DNA of 64,000 nucleotides from contig RFPC01000004.1 in assembly GCA_009926305.1 (NCBI GenBank), forward strand, positions 1 through 64,000, given 5' to 3'. Under the pieces are notes generated by a model that worked only from the letters and a program-made list of their open reading frames with translations, had not been told where the DNA came from and did no database searches. The stretch comes from a bacterium (GTDB taxonomy: Bacteria > Bdellovibrionota_C > UBA2361 > RFPC01). Numbering within the stretch: position 1 is the first letter of the stretch; each line of letters begins with the position of its first letter. Positions 52,107 to 61,862 of the stretch are shown here, one piece after another. The position numbers and the translations under genes are program-made.

Positions 52107-53254
52107 ATGCGGTAATTGGAATTTTTATCAAAGGATTTATTGTTCAACAGGTCACACTGGGACTAGCGTCTTTCTGTACCTGGGTAGAACGGAAAGGTTC
52201 AGCCCTGATTCAGGACCGAGTCGGAGCGAATCGGGCAGGTACAAACCTTGTGGTTGGAGACCTGCTGAAGACCAATAATCTTTTTCTAAAGCCATTCTCG
52301 CTAGCTATTCGTCTGCTTGTGCTGGCCCCTGTTTTTGCTGTCATCCGATTTTTGGGCTCTATCGGAGTAATCAATACCTTGCTGAATGATGCTCTCAAGG
52401 CATTGTTAAAAGAAGATTTTGTGCCCGCTGGCACGAATGTATTTTTACATGCGCTTGGTCCTTTCATGGCAGTGTTTCCGGTGTTTCTTGCTTTCGCTGT
52501 CATTCCGCTTGCACCAGACGCAGTGATCTTTGGAGTCCCGATTCGGTTTCAGGTGGCGGAAATCTCTACGGGGGTGCTCTTTCTTCTCGCGATGGGTTCG
52601 ATCGCAGTGTATGGTGTAGTGCTTGCAGGCTGGACAGGAAATAATAAGTTCTCCCTTCTGGGAGCATTGAGAGCTGCTGCTCAAATGATTTCGTACGAAC
52701 TGGCAATGGGAATTGCGTTTGCCACTATCGTCCTTCACTTTTCGACTTTCGATCTCTACCAGATTATTGACGCCCAAGGAGGTTCTCTTTTCAACTGGGG
52801 CGTGTGGTTCATGTTCCCGACGGGGTTCATTGCCTTCATAATCCTATTTATTGTCGGAATGGCTGAAACAAAACGAGGCCCTTTTGATTTGCCTGAGAGC
52901 GAGTCGGAACTCGTTGCAGGGTACTTCACTGAATATTCTGGAATGAAGTTTCTTCTTTTTTGGCTTGGTGAATTCGCAGAGATCGCCCTCTTTTCAATAG
53001 TGCTTACGACTTTCTTTTTTGGAGGCTGGCACGTTCCATTCGTGACTCTTCCGGAAGGTGCATGGTGGGCAGCGCTCATTGGACATGGTGTATTTATGGG
53101 GAAAGTGCTCTTTTTCTGCGTGCTACAGATCACAATCCGATGGACACTCCCACGCTTTCGCTATGATCAGTTGATGAACATTGGATGGAAGATGCTTCTT
53201 CCATTGAGCATTATTAACCTGTTGGCAGCTGCCGTATTTAAACTACTTTCGTAA
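52103..53254 (+). CDS. nuoH: NADH-quinone oxidoreductase subunit H
   Basis: The 383-residue membrane protein has eight or more hydrophobic segments. Family motifs are WVERKGSALIQDRVGANRAG (about 28-47), LRAAAQMISYELAMG, AETKRGPFDLPESESELVAG (about 254-273) and TEYSGMKFLLFWLGEFAE. NuoH links the quinone pocket to the proton-pumping arm. It overlaps the previous gene by four bases. A purine-rich ribosome binding site (GAGAGAGAGTGAGAGAGC) is provided by the end of nuoG. The nuoI gene that usually follows is not here. Confidence 0.97.
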   Translation: MNAVIGIFIKGFIVQQVTLGLASFCTWVERKGSALIQDRVGANRAGTNLVVGDLLKTNNLFLKPFSLAIRLLVLAPVFAVIRFLGSIGVINTLLNDALKALLKEDFVPAGTNVFLHALGPFMAVFPVFLAFAVIPLAPDAVIFGVPIRFQVAEISTGVLFLLAMGSIAVYGVVLAGWTGNNKFSLLGALRAAAQMISYELAMGIAFATIVLHFSTFDLYQIIDAQGGSLFNWGVWFMFPTGFIAFIILFIVGMAETKRGPFDLPESESELVAGYFTEYSGMKFLLFWLGEFAEIALFSIVLTTFFFGGWHVPFVTLPEGAWWAALIGHGVFMGKVLFFCVLQITIRWTLPRFRYDQLMNIGWKMLLPLSIINLLAAAVFKLLS

Positions 53255-53264
53255 AGGATCAGAG

Positions 53265-53768
53265 ATGTCGATTGTTGTCGTTTGTCTTGGGGCATTACTG
53301 ATTGGGTCAGCACTGGGTGTCGTGTTGTCAAAGAATCCAATTCATTCAGCGCTCTTTCTCGTGGCGAATCTCGTCGGAGTGGCATGTGTCTTTGGGGCAC
53401 TTGGCGCACACTTTCTCGCAATGGTGCAAATCATTGTCTATGCCGGTGCGATCATGGTGCTTGTGATCTTCGTTTTGATGTTACTCAATGCAAAAAGTGA
53501 GCAGAGGACGCTCGGAACATACTTCCAGCTTATCGGTGCGGGTGTTGCGAGTCTGATTTTTATTGGGGTGGTGGGACAAGAAGTGCTTGTTCAGTGGCCA
53601 GTACAAGTAGGTCCTGCTGAGGCGCTTGTCGGTTCGGTAGAGGCTGTCGGACAGCTTTTGTATACAGAATATTTGCTGCCGTTTGAAGCAGCTGGAGTTC
53701 TTTTAATGGCAGCACTGGTAGGGGCCGCGATGCTCGCGAAAACGAACTATGGAAAGGGAGGGCGTTAG
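53265..53768 (+). CDS. nuoJ: NADH-quinone oxidoreductase subunit J
   Basis: The 167-residue membrane protein has five hydrophobic segments. The family motif [19 protein letters not shown] (about 57-75) is preceded by FLAMVQ. It also carries [20 protein letters not shown] near the start and [20 protein letters not shown] near the end. NuoJ helps couple electron transfer to proton translocation in the membrane arm. It begins 10 bases after nuoH, and nuoK starts two bases after its stop. Confidence 0.95.
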   Translation: MSIVVVCLGALLIGSALGVVLSKNPIHSALFLVANLVGVACVFGALGAHFLAMVQIIVYAGAIMVLVIFVLMLLNAKSEQRTLGTYFQLIGAGVASLIFIGVVGQEVLVQWPVQVGPAEALVGSVEAVGQLLYTEYLLPFEAAGVLLMAALVGAAMLAKTNYGKGGR

Positions 53769-53770
53769 AG

Positions 53771-54079
53771 ATGAATATGGATTACTCGGGGCACTATGTC
53801 CTGCTCTCTCTCGTCATGTTTGCAATCGGGGCTACTGGGTTTGTAGTGAGGAGAAATGCAATTGTTGCTTTCATGTGTCTAGAGCTCATGTTAAACGCGG
53901 CTAATATTGCTTTTGTCGCTCTTTCTCGACGGGTGGGAAATCTTGATGGAGAGATTGTTGTTTTTTTCGTGATGGTGGTTGCAGCAGCGGAAGCGGCTGT
54001 AGGTCTTGCCATTATCCTTGCGATGTTTCGCAACCTTGAGTCAACAGAAACCAGTGAAGCCTCACAGCTACGGCTGTAG
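53771..54079 (+). CDS. nuoK: NADH-quinone oxidoreductase subunit K
   Basis: The 102-residue protein has three membrane helices. The second holds the conserved [16 protein letters not shown] (about 36-51) with the membrane Glu, and the third contains [18 protein letters not shown] (about 73-90) with a second Glu. Both acidic residues belong to the proton pathway. It starts two bases after nuoJ; a second Met at residue 3 is a possible alternative start. Confidence 0.96.
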   Translation: MNMDYSGHYVLLSLVMFAIGATGFVVRRNAIVAFMCLELMLNAANIAFVALSRRVGNLDGEIVVFFVMVVAAAEAAVGLAIILAMFRNLESTETSEASQLRL

Positions 54080-54102
54080 CGCTGAAGTTTGGCAAAGTAT
54101 GA

Positions 54103-56100
54103 GTGAGTTATTCGTTTAAGTCGGGAGTGAGTGTGAGTACAGTTGAACAGGAAAGTCTTTTAGGATTGATTCCATTATTCCCACTTCTTGGTGCAGTGCT
54201 GGCGTTTCTTGTCGGCCTCCGTACGAGAAGTCTTGCTGGCTGGATTGCGACAGGTGCAAGTGTCTGCTCATTTGTTGTCAGCGTTCTTTGTTTTCAACAC
54301 CTGCGAGACATGAGTAGTCAGCATGAGCTTCATCGAGTTGCTGCCGCTGGGGCACACGGTGCTCATTCTGTGGTAGAAAGTGGGTATTTGGCTTTGGAGT
54401 CATCGCTGTTTCAGTGGTTTGCCGCTGGAGGATTTGCTGTCGACTTTGTGTTCCGATTCGACACCCTTACCGCAGTGATGTGTCTGGTGGTTACTGGCAT
54501 TGGATCCCTTATCCACCTCTACTCTATCGGCTACATGGCAGAGGACAACTCAAGCCCTCGATTTTTTTCTTATCTGAATCTCTTCATGTTTTCCATGTTG
54601 CTTCTGGTTCTCGGGGGTAACCTGCTTGTTCTCTTCGTGGGATGGGAAGGAGTAGGGCTCTGTTCGTATTTATTGATTGGATTTTGGCATAAAAACATTG
54701 CCTTCGCTGGGGCTGGTCGTAAGGCATTTGTGGTCAATCGAATTGGTGATGCGGCCTTCCTTGTTGCTCTTTTTCTCCTTATTCAACACTTTGGCACATT
54801 AGATTTTAGAGAGCTTGAAAGTGTGATTTCTCTAATGGACGGAGGTGTTGCTTTACTCACAGTCGTTGCGTTGTGTTTATTTATCGGTGCCACGGGGAAA
54901 TCTGCTCAGATTCCACTCTTTGTTTGGTTGCCAGATGCGATGGCAGGGCCAACTCCCGTTTCGGCTCTCATCCATGCGGCAACGATGGTAACCGCGGGTG
55001 TCTATTTGACTGCTCGTATGCACTTTCTTTTCGATTTGGCTCCGTATGCGCTTTGCATTGTTGTCTGCATCGCGGTACTGACGGCTTTTGTTGCTGCAAC
55101 GATAGCACTTGTACAGAATGATATTAAAAAGGTGCTTGCATACTCAACGGTAAGTCAGCTTGGTTTCATGTTTGTTGCCGCTGGAAGTGGGGCATATTGG
55201 GTTGCTGTATTTCATCTCGTAACGCACGCATTTTTTAAGGCATGTTTGTTCTTGGGCGCAGGGTCAGTGATTCACGGCTGTCATCACGAACAAGACATGC
55301 GGAAAATGGGCGGACTCATAAAATATATGCCGTGGACCGCTGCCACCTATGCTATTTCAACGCTGGCAATAGCGGGAATCTTTCCCCTGTCAGGATATTT
55401 TTCGAAACATCACATTATCGAGGCTTTATCCCATGCCGGGGCCAATAATGAGTATTTAGTCGATTACATCGGCGTGTTTTCGACAATGATGAAACTTGCT
55501 GCAATCATGACCGCTTTCTACGTCACTCGAAGTTTTGCCATGACATTTCTCGGTAAGTATCGAGGTCATGCGCATCCGCACGAATCGCCAGCCTCTATGG
55601 TTTTTCCGCTCGTAGTGCTCGCTTCCCTTGCGATGACTGGGGGTGTGTTCAATGGTTGGATTTCTCTTCAGGATTGGTTGGGACACACCATCCCAGTTGG
55701 TGAAAGTCACGGAGGAGGGGAATCAATTCTTGCAGCTCTGAGCCATTCTTGGCCAGGGTTCCTTGGTGTCGGACTGGCTCTGATTTTTTACACATCGTTA
55801 CAGGAGGCGCCCGCGAGAATTTCGAGAATGATTCCTCCGTTTACCAAGCTTTTGGAAGGGAAGTACTTCTTTGATGAGATTTATCGAGTGCTTTTTGTAA
55901 GGCCTTTAGAGGTGATTGCTCGAACGCTGTGGAAGTTTGTCGATCAAGGAGTAATTGATGGATCAGTCAACGGGACAGCTGCGGTTGTTGACGTTAGTGG
56001 GGAAGTCGTCAGAAACACTGAATCGGGACAGTTGAGATTCTATGGCTTACTCATGCTGGTTGGAACGGTTTTTCTCATTTGTTTCTATTTTGCTTTGTAA
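54103..56100 (+). CDS. nuoL: NADH-quinone oxidoreductase subunit L
   Basis: The 665-residue antiporter-like subunit has about 16 helices. The GTG at 54103 is the annotated start; an alternative lies 30 bases on. Conserved motifs are YSIGYMAEDNSSPRFFSYLN, LFVGWEGVGLCSYLLIGFW (about 178-196), GKSAQIPLFVWLPDAMAGPT (about 265-284) and VSALIHAATMVTAGVYL. It ends with a long lateral helix region (FDEIYRVLFVRPLEVIART) and a final membrane anchor. A His-rich loop (HRVAAAGAHGAHSVVE) near 77-92 is unusual. NuoL pumps protons at the distal end of the arm. Confidence 0.96.
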   Translation: MSYSFKSGVSVSTVEQESLLGLIPLFPLLGAVLAFLVGLRTRSLAGWIATGASVCSFVVSVLCFQHLRDMSSQHELHRVAAAGAHGAHSVVESGYLALESSLFQWFAAGGFAVDFVFRFDTLTAVMCLVVTGIGSLIHLYSIGYMAEDNSSPRFFSYLNLFMFSMLLLVLGGNLLVLFVGWEGVGLCSYLLIGFWHKNIAFAGAGRKAFVVNRIGDAAFLVALFLLIQHFGTLDFRELESVISLMDGGVALLTVVALCLFIGATGKSAQIPLFVWLPDAMAGPTPVSALIHAATMVTAGVYLTARMHFLFDLAPYALCIVVCIAVLTAFVAATIALVQNDIKKVLAYSTVSQLGFMFVAAGSGAYWVAVFHLVTHAFFKACLFLGAGSVIHGCHHEQDMRKMGGLIKYMPWTAATYAISTLAIAGIFPLSGYFSKHHIIEALSHAGANNEYLVDYIGVFSTMMKLAAIMTAFYVTRSFAMTFLGKYRGHAHPHESPASMVFPLVVLASLAMTGGVFNGWISLQDWLGHTIPVGESHGGGESILAALSHSWPGFLGVGLALIFYTSLQEAPARISRMIPPFTKLLEGKYFFDEIYRVLFVRPLEVIARTLWKFVDQGVIDGSVNGTAAVVDVSGEVVRNTESGQLRFYGLLMLVGTVFLICFYFAL

Positions 56101-56181
56101 GGTGATGTTTGGCGACCCAAGACGGGATCATAAACGGTGTCTCCGAGTTGCGGGGAGAACGAGGATTAAGAGAGAGAGGAT

Positions 56182-57912
56182 ATGACCGATAGTTTTTTAC
56201 TGATAGACGGAAAAGTATTTGGAATCCTTCCGTTGCTAACAACCATAATATTTCTCCCCTTCATTGGGGGACTTTTCATGCTACTCGTCCCTGCAGCAGG
56301 TAGGGAGGCAGGCTCTTCTGCGGGACGCAAGAATCTCGACCTTGGAACTCAAATTGCACTGGCATTTTCTGTTGTTACATTTTTCATATCGTTACTGTTG
56401 ATGAACGGATTTAATCCGTCTAACACCGATATGCAATTCGTTGAGCAATTCAATTGGATTCCTGCTCTGGGTGTTGATTACTTACTCGGGGTAGACGGAA
56501 TCAGTATTCTTCTTGTTTTGCTGACAACCTTTCTTATGCCGATTGTCCTCATCGCATCAGGAAGTATTCATTCTAAAAAGCGGGGCTATCTGTTTCACAT
56601 GCTTGCGCTTGAGACTGCAATGCTTGGAACGTTGCTGTCGCTCGACATCTTTCTATTTTATGTTTTCTGGGAGCTGATGTTAGCTCCAATGTATTTCATT
56701 ATCGGAATCTGGGGCGGAAAGAGAAGAATTTATGCAACGATAAAATTTGTCCTGTATACGGTCTTTGGCAGCTTGCTGATGTTAGTTGCCATCTTTTATG
56801 TGGTGTGGACCTTTGCAGAGCAAACTGGGACAACAACTTTTGTTCTGAGTGAGATTGTAGATAAAGTCGTGTTGTCTCCAGGAGAACAGTTCTGGCTCTT
56901 TGCGGCATTTGCTCTTGCTTTCGGTATTAAGGTGCCTATTTTCCCTTTTCATACGTGGCTTCCTGATGCGCATGTTGAGGCTCCAACCGGTGGATCGGTG
57001 GTGCTGGCCGGGGTTTTGTTGAAGATGGGACTCTATGGCTTTATTCGATTTGCCTACCCGCTTTTCCCCGAAGGAGCACTTCAGTTTGCTCCCTACCTGG
57101 CAACGTTAGCGACGATCGGGATTGTGTATGGTGCTTTAGTCGCGTGGGCGCAGCATGATATAAAGAAATTAGTTGCGTACTCCTCTGTTTCGCACCTTGG
57201 GTATTGCGTTCTCGGTTTTGTTGCCCTGAACACCTTAGCCGCGACAGGCTCTGTATATCAGATGTTAAACCATGGAATATCAACTGGAGCGCTCTTTTTG
57301 CTTGTTGGAGTTCTCTACGATCGGAAGCACACGAGGGAGATTTCTGCTTACGGTGGCCTCGCAGGAAAGGTTCCAGTTTTTGCATTCCTTTTTCTTGTGT
57401 TCACTCTGAGCTCAATCGCACTGCCGCTTACGAATGGATTTATTGGGGAGTTCATGATCTTGGCGGGGGCGTACCAAATATATCCAACTCTAACGCTCAT
57501 CTCGATTAGTGGTGTGATTCTCGGTGCCGTCTATATGTTGACGCTCTACATGAAGACAATGTTTGGAGAGTTCAATGAAGAGAGAAACGGAGATTTGACC
57601 GATGTTAATGGCCGTGAGCTGGCAACGCTAATCCCACTTTTCATTTTAGTTTTTGTTATGGGTGTCTATCCGAAACCATTCCTCCAGTTTATTGAGCCAA
57701 CGATGAAGCGATATGTTTCCGCACATGAACATCGTATCGCAAACCCTCCAGGTGCTTGGAGCTCGACACAATATGCCCACCACAATGCCCCCGATGATGT
57801 ATCGGAAGCTTTAAAGAGTGAAGTTGATATGGAAGAGAAGGTGCGTATTTCGAAAAATATGTTGCAGATGAATCCAACAGATAGAGTGGAGAAGCAGGGA
57901 GTAGTGCAATGA
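56182..57912 (+). CDS. nuoM: NADH-quinone oxidoreductase subunit M
   Basis: The 576-residue protein has about 14 helices and the NuoM motifs LGVDGISILLVLLTTFLMPI (about 97-116), FYVFWELMLAPMYFIIGIWG (about 154-173) with the conserved Glu, KVPIFPFHTWLPDAHVEAPT and HDIKKLVAYSSVSHLGYCVL. It forms one of three antiporter-like channels. The C-terminal 70 residues after FLQFIEPTMKRY are polar and not part of the usual fold, extending the protein beyond the typical 490-510. The gap of 81 bases from nuoL is the largest in the last part of the operon. Confidence 0.96.
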   Translation: MTDSFLLIDGKVFGILPLLTTIIFLPFIGGLFMLLVPAAGREAGSSAGRKNLDLGTQIALAFSVVTFFISLLLMNGFNPSNTDMQFVEQFNWIPALGVDYLLGVDGISILLVLLTTFLMPIVLIASGSIHSKKRGYLFHMLALETAMLGTLLSLDIFLFYVFWELMLAPMYFIIGIWGGKRRIYATIKFVLYTVFGSLLMLVAIFYVVWTFAEQTGTTTFVLSEIVDKVVLSPGEQFWLFAAFALAFGIKVPIFPFHTWLPDAHVEAPTGGSVVLAGVLLKMGLYGFIRFAYPLFPEGALQFAPYLATLATIGIVYGALVAWAQHDIKKLVAYSSVSHLGYCVLGFVALNTLAATGSVYQMLNHGISTGALFLLVGVLYDRKHTREISAYGGLAGKVPVFAFLFLVFTLSSIALPLTNGFIGEFMILAGAYQIYPTLTLISISGVILGAVYMLTLYMKTMFGEFNEERNGDLTDVNGRELATLIPLFILVFVMGVYPKPFLQFIEPTMKRYVSAHEHRIANPPGAWSSTQYAHHNAPDDVSEALKSEVDMEEKVRISKNMLQMNPTDRVEKQGVVQ

Positions 57913-59366
57913 TAAATGAACTTTTCTATATCTTACCGCTTCTTGTGATTGCAGGGGGTTCTTTGGCGGTGCTGCTCGTTGATGTGTTTATGAAGGGCCG
58001 TTCTCCTAGTGGTGTATTTACTCTTCTTATATTGCTTGCGGGGTTAGTCGCAGCGCTAGTTGTCTCGCCAGATTATAGTAGTGAGCGCTTAGCATTTAGT
58101 GGCACTATCTACATTGATCCGTTTACCAGTTTCATCACTGTAATTTTAATTGCTGGAGCGATGCTGTGTTTGCTCATGGGTCGTGAGTATCTCTCGGGTG
58201 AAGGTGTTACCGAAGCGAAAGGTGAATTTGCCTCGCTCTATTTGATGGCCACTGCAGGAGCTATCCTATTCGTATCAGCGGCAGAAATGGTGACTCTGTT
58301 TGTTGGTCTTGAGCTAATGTCTATGGCGTTGTACGTGCTGTGTGGTTCAGCACTGCGCAGTAGTGCATCCTCTGAATCAGCTCTGAAGTATTTCTTTCTT
58401 GGCTCTTTCAGTTCCGCATTCCTCCTCTTGGGAATTGCGTTTGTGTATGGTGCAACTGGAGCTCTATCGTTGGTAGAGATAGCTGCAGCCTTGCCGGAAG
58501 CCCCGACTGGACTTCTTGCTATAGGTGTGGGGCTTATTCTCATGGGGGTGCTATTTAAGATTGGTGCGGTGCCACTCCATTTCTGGACTCCAGATGTCTA
58601 TCAAGGTGCCCCGACGCCCATTACCATCTTCATGGCATCGGTAGTTAAGATTGCGGGTGTCTGCGTTGGTTTACGACTCTTTTGGTTGTCGTTTGGTTCG
58701 GGTGAGTACTACGAACTTTGGTCACGGGCTGTTTGGTTTGTGGCGGTGTTGACAATCATTGTTGGCAATATTGTAGCGCTTCGACAGAGGAGTATGAAAC
58801 GCATGTTAGCCTATTCAAGCATTGCTCATGCGGGCTATATGCTTATGGGACTTTTAGCACCGGCTGAGTTCGGGGGTGGACCTGCTATCTTGTTTTACCT
58901 CGTGGCATACTCGGTGATGACCCTGGGAGCTTTCGGAGTGGTGATGGCTATTTCAAGTAGGTATCGCGACTGTGCAGATAGTGATGACATCACCCGTTTT
59001 CACCAGTTATCCAAACAGCGACCACTTTTAGCGGCGTTGATGACACTCTTCCTTCTGTCCCTTGCCGGTCTTCCTCCAGGAATGGCGGGACTTCTTGGTA
59101 AGTTCTATGTATTTAACGCGGCTGTGAAAGCAGATTTCATAGGGCTTGCGATTGTTGGTGTACTTGGGAGTGCCGTTTCATGCTCGTATTATCTGAGGGT
59201 GATTGTAGCGATGTATTTTGTCCCGTCGGAAGCATCTCAATCAGAATCGGGTGAAGCCATAGTAACTCCTTCCTTGGCAGGAACGCTTGCCGTGTGTGGA
59301 GTGCTAACAGTCTGGTTGGGAGTTCAGCCTTCGCTGCTCTACGATATAGTCGAGAAGCTCTTCTAG
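57909..59366 (+). CDS. nuoN: NADH-quinone oxidoreductase subunit N
   Basis: The 485-residue protein overlaps nuoM by four bases (ATGA). It carries the antiporter-like motifs LFVGLELMSMALYVLCGSAL (about 132-151), ALKYFFLGSFSSAFLLLGIA and FKIGAVPLHFWTPDVYQGAP (about 216-235) with Lys and His in the proton path. RSMKRMLAYSSIAHAGYMLM and GLPPGMAGLLGKFYVF follow. It is last in the operon and is followed by a GC-rich hairpin. All three antiporter subunits L, M and N are present and intact. Confidence 0.96.
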   Translation: MINELFYILPLLVIAGGSLAVLLVDVFMKGRSPSGVFTLLILLAGLVAALVVSPDYSSERLAFSGTIYIDPFTSFITVILIAGAMLCLLMGREYLSGEGVTEAKGEFASLYLMATAGAILFVSAAEMVTLFVGLELMSMALYVLCGSALRSSASSESALKYFFLGSFSSAFLLLGIAFVYGATGALSLVEIAAALPEAPTGLLAIGVGLILMGVLFKIGAVPLHFWTPDVYQGAPTPITIFMASVVKIAGVCVGLRLFWLSFGSGEYYELWSRAVWFVAVLTIIVGNIVALRQRSMKRMLAYSSIAHAGYMLMGLLAPAEFGGGPAILFYLVAYSVMTLGAFGVVMAISSRYRDCADSDDITRFHQLSKQRPLLAALMTLFLLSLAGLPPGMAGLLGKFYVFNAAVKADFIGLAIVGVLGSAVSCSYYLRVIVAMYFVPSEASQSESGEAIVTPSLAGTLAVCGVLTVWLGVQPSLLYDIVEKLF

Positions 59367-59387
59367 TAGACAGCATCTCAGGAAAGA

Positions 59388-59418
59388 TGGCCCCCCCTCC
59401 CGCGGGAGGGTGTTGCCA
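59388..59418 (+). terminator. GC-rich palindromic hairpin after nuoN
   Basis: CCCTCCCG/CGGGAGGG (59395-59410) is a perfect 16-base palindrome with an extra outer pairing TGGC/GCCA. It lies 22 bases after the nuoN stop. No T-run follows, so termination might depend on other factors, or the hairpin may protect the 3' end of the long nuo mRNA. Confidence 0.55.
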
Positions 59419-59635
59419 GTAATGAAATGATGGGCCATGTCGTGAAGAGGCACTGACCGTATTTCTAGTAGATTCCACCAGATCCTTAGAGATATTCTTA
59501 GCTGCCCGTGAGTTAGTTTTTGAATTTTCAAAACATTTTATTATCTTTCGAGTTTCTCTCATCTTTGACCGAAAAACCGCCGATGCCCCTAAAGTCCACT
59601 TAAGAGTGTAGTCTACCTATAATCGAGGAGCGAAT

Positions 59636-60043
59636 ATGATCGTAGCAGATGAGAACATGAATATTTTAGTAGTAGATGATATGTTGGCGTTTCGTAAGAT
59701 TGTACGGTCGCAACTTGCTGCACTTGGACTTAAGAATGTAACAGAAAAAGAAGATGGTGACGACGCATGGTCTGCACTTGAAAATGCAATCAATGAAGGC
59801 AACCCGTTCTCACTCATTATTTGTGATTGGAATATGCCTCGACTTCCCGGAATTGATCTACTAGAGCGAATTAGAAGTGATGAGAGAACGAAAGAGCTGC
59901 CTTTCATTATGTTGACGGCAGAAGGGGAAGTTCAGAATGTGATGAGAGCTATTAAGCTTGGTGTGAATGAATATATTGTAAAGCCTTTTAACGGCGATCA
60001 GTTGCAGGCCAAACTCAGCACAGTGCTAAAAACCGCAGGTTAG
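59636..60043 (+). CDS. CheY-like single-domain response regulator
   Basis: The 135-residue protein is a stand-alone receiver. ILVVDDMLAFRKIVRSQL contains the beta-1 acidic pair; IICDWNMPRLPGIDLLERI has the phosphoacceptor Asp; LTAEG and YIVKPFNGDQLQ supply the conserved Thr and Lys. The DWNMP motif is typical of chemotaxis CheY. GAGGAG lies five to six bases before the ATG. With flagellin genes elsewhere in the window, a role in motor switching is likely. It is not next to a histidine kinase, so its partner is unknown. It sits between the nuo operon and a phosphate uptake pair. Confidence 0.9.
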   Translation: MIVADENMNILVVDDMLAFRKIVRSQLAALGLKNVTEKEDGDDAWSALENAINEGNPFSLIICDWNMPRLPGIDLLERIRSDERTKELPFIMLTAEGEVQNVMRAIKLGVNEYIVKPFNGDQLQAKLSTVLKTAG

Positions 60044-60065
60044 AACACAAGAGCTGATCCGCTGA

Positions 60066-60110
60066 GACCTGGTTGATCAGGACCTAGCTGATCAGGACCT
60101 GGCTGACCAG
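60066..60110. repeat. 15-bp tandem repeat, 3 copies
   Basis: Units gacctggttgatcag, gacctagctgatcag and gacctggctgaccag follow directly on each other, 23 bases after the CheY-like stop. Confidence 0.95.
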
Positions 60111-60142
60111 AGAATTACAAAAAATACCTTCACGGCTCGCCT

Positions 60143-60180
60143 CATTGCTTACATGAGCCCACATTGCTTACCTGAGCATG
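60143..60180. repeat. 19-bp tandem duplication, 2 copies
   Basis: cattgcttacatgagccca is followed by cattgcttacctgagcatg, with 15 or more matching bases. Intergenic, upstream of the porin. Confidence 0.8.
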
Positions 60181-60391
60181 GTGTCGTGGGCCGCCTCTGT
60201 CCTCCCTTCACGTAATCATCGATTGAGAGCCCTTGAGTCTTTCTCCCTCCCCTAATAGCGGGAAAAGTCCGAGATTGTTGTTAATTCCCGTCTAATTGAA
60301 CTAGACTGCCGTGGCTTCGCATTTACGGTAATGTTCCTGGGCCATCTCGCGTGGATTTGGATCGGTGGAAATAGTCGAAAGGGATTAATTC

Positions 60392-61831
60392 ATGAGAGTC
60401 TTCTTCAGGCGTTTGATGTATCTCAGCCATTCAATTTTAGTATCAACGTTTTCTCTTTTACTCATTGTCTCAGGTGAAGTAGCGAGGGCAGAACCTTCAG
60501 TTCAAGAATTACAGAAGCAGTTGGAACAGCAAGAGGCTCGCATTCGTCAGTTAGAAAGCGCTCTTAACGTTCACTCCTCTGGCAGCACGAAAGATGCGAG
60601 CAGACAGTTATCGCCGTCAGACAAGAGAGTCGCTGGTTCGCAGCAAGCCATGTCTTCTGATGCAGGATATAATCGGGGGTTTTATATTTCTGATAAAGAT
60701 CAAGAAGAGTCATTTTCCCTTAAGATGAACGGGAGAATGCAGTTTCGATATACTGGATTCTCGCCGAAGGAATCTCTCTTTCGATTTGATAATGGAAAAA
60801 CGGGCTCTCAGGCTGCTGTAAATGACTTTGAGATAGAGCGTGGCCGACTAGAATTTTCGGGCCATATTCTTAAACCGCAACTCAAGTTCTATCTGAATCT
60901 CGATTTTGATACGGATGACAATCATGACGCAAAGGCCCATGATTTTTGGTTTCAATACCAATTCAACAGCGCTTTTTCCCTCTATGCCGGGAAAGCCTTT
61001 GTTCCAGGGAGCAGGGAGTGGATAGATGGTTCTACCACAACTCATCTCGTGGACCGTTCGATGGCAACTTCATTTTTTAGACCAGATAGATCATTAGGCA
61101 TTTGGGCAATAGGTGAGGCGTTTGATGGCGCCTATTACCGAGCTATGATTAGTAATGGCTTTAAGACGACAGATCTTGAGCGAGCAGATGTAGATGAAAA
61201 ATTCACGTATGCACTCTCGGTTTGGGGAGAGCCAATCGGCGAGTATGGGAAAGGGCGAGCAGACCTTACATGGCATGACAATCTCGCATTGCGTCTTGGA
61301 GCAAGTTTCACATATTCACCAGTAGATGTGTTCAAGATCGGCGAGCCGATTGGTGAAGCCAGTGCAGTACGACTGAGTGATGGAACAAAAATAAATGCAG
61401 ATGATGCCTTGGGTCTCGGAGTAAGTCTTCGCTCTTACGATATCTTCTTGTATGCACTTGACCTTGCAACAAAATATCGTGGTTGGAGTATAAACTCAGA
61501 ATTTTACTTCCGTTCGTTACGCAATCTCCAAATAGTAGGTGGTGGCAACATGGATTCCGTCGATGATGTGGGAGTTTCCATAGACATGGGCTACTTCATT
61601 ATACCGTCCTTCTTGGAGGGTGTGGCGCGTTTTTCATATGTAGATGGGGATCGCGCAGATGCTTCAGAATATGCGGCAGGGCTAAACTACTACGTGAATG
61701 GCTCCCATAAAAACAAGTTCGCTTTGGATGTGACTCTTCTCGAAGACTCACCAATTAGCAGCTCAGGACCGAACCTATTTGTTGGGGCGACAGGCCTGCT
61801 CTACAGGCTTCAATGGCAGATAGCGTTTTAA
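60392..61831 (+). CDS. Phosphate-selective-type outer membrane porin (OprP/OprO-like)
   Basis: The 479-residue protein has a signal peptide (LVSTFSLLLIVSG, cleavage near ARAE). A short coiled coil follows (QELQKQLEQQEARIRQLESA, about 37-56), then a beta-barrel: LKMNGRMQFRYTGF, FEIERGRLEFSGHILKPQLK, YLNLDFDTDDN and FWFQYQFNSAFSLYAGKAFV. It ends with an aromatic residue (LLYRLQWQIAF), the usual outer-membrane assembly signal. The family forms trimeric anion channels favouring phosphate or polyphosphate. The N-terminal coiled coil is typical of the periplasmic extension seen in these porins. It is 31 bases upstream of a PiT transporter, so the pair probably serves phosphate uptake. Confidence 0.92.
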   Translation: MRVFFRRLMYLSHSILVSTFSLLLIVSGEVARAEPSVQELQKQLEQQEARIRQLESALNVHSSGSTKDASRQLSPSDKRVAGSQQAMSSDAGYNRGFYISDKDQEESFSLKMNGRMQFRYTGFSPKESLFRFDNGKTGSQAAVNDFEIERGRLEFSGHILKPQLKFYLNLDFDTDDNHDAKAHDFWFQYQFNSAFSLYAGKAFVPGSREWIDGSTTTHLVDRSMATSFFRPDRSLGIWAIGEAFDGAYYRAMISNGFKTTDLERADVDEKFTYALSVWGEPIGEYGKGRADLTWHDNLALRLGASFTYSPVDVFKIGEPIGEASAVRLSDGTKINADDALGLGVSLRSYDIFLYALDLATKYRGWSINSEFYFRSLRNLQIVGGGNMDSVDDVGVSIDMGYFIIPSFLEGVARFSYVDGDRADASEYAAGLNYYVNGSHKNKFALDVTLLEDSPISSSGPNLFVGATGLLYRLQWQIAF

Positions 61832-61862
61832 TGGTTTGTATTTAACATATAAGGCGTGACTG

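Larger units (their letters stand above)
60044..60391. other. Intergenic region with two short tandem repeats
   Basis: About 350 bases before the porin. It holds the 15-bp triple repeat at 60066-60110 and a 19-bp duplication at 60143-60180. The second half should contain the porin promoter; AAAGGGATTAATTC precedes its ATG. I looked for a Pho-box-like direct repeat (CTGTCAT) and did not find one. Confidence 0.5.

Noticed and set aside
59618-59623. TATAAT immediately upstream of the CheY-like gene
   Set aside because: Transcription from it would start within the ribosome binding site, and no good -35 box lies 17 bases upstream; probably chance.
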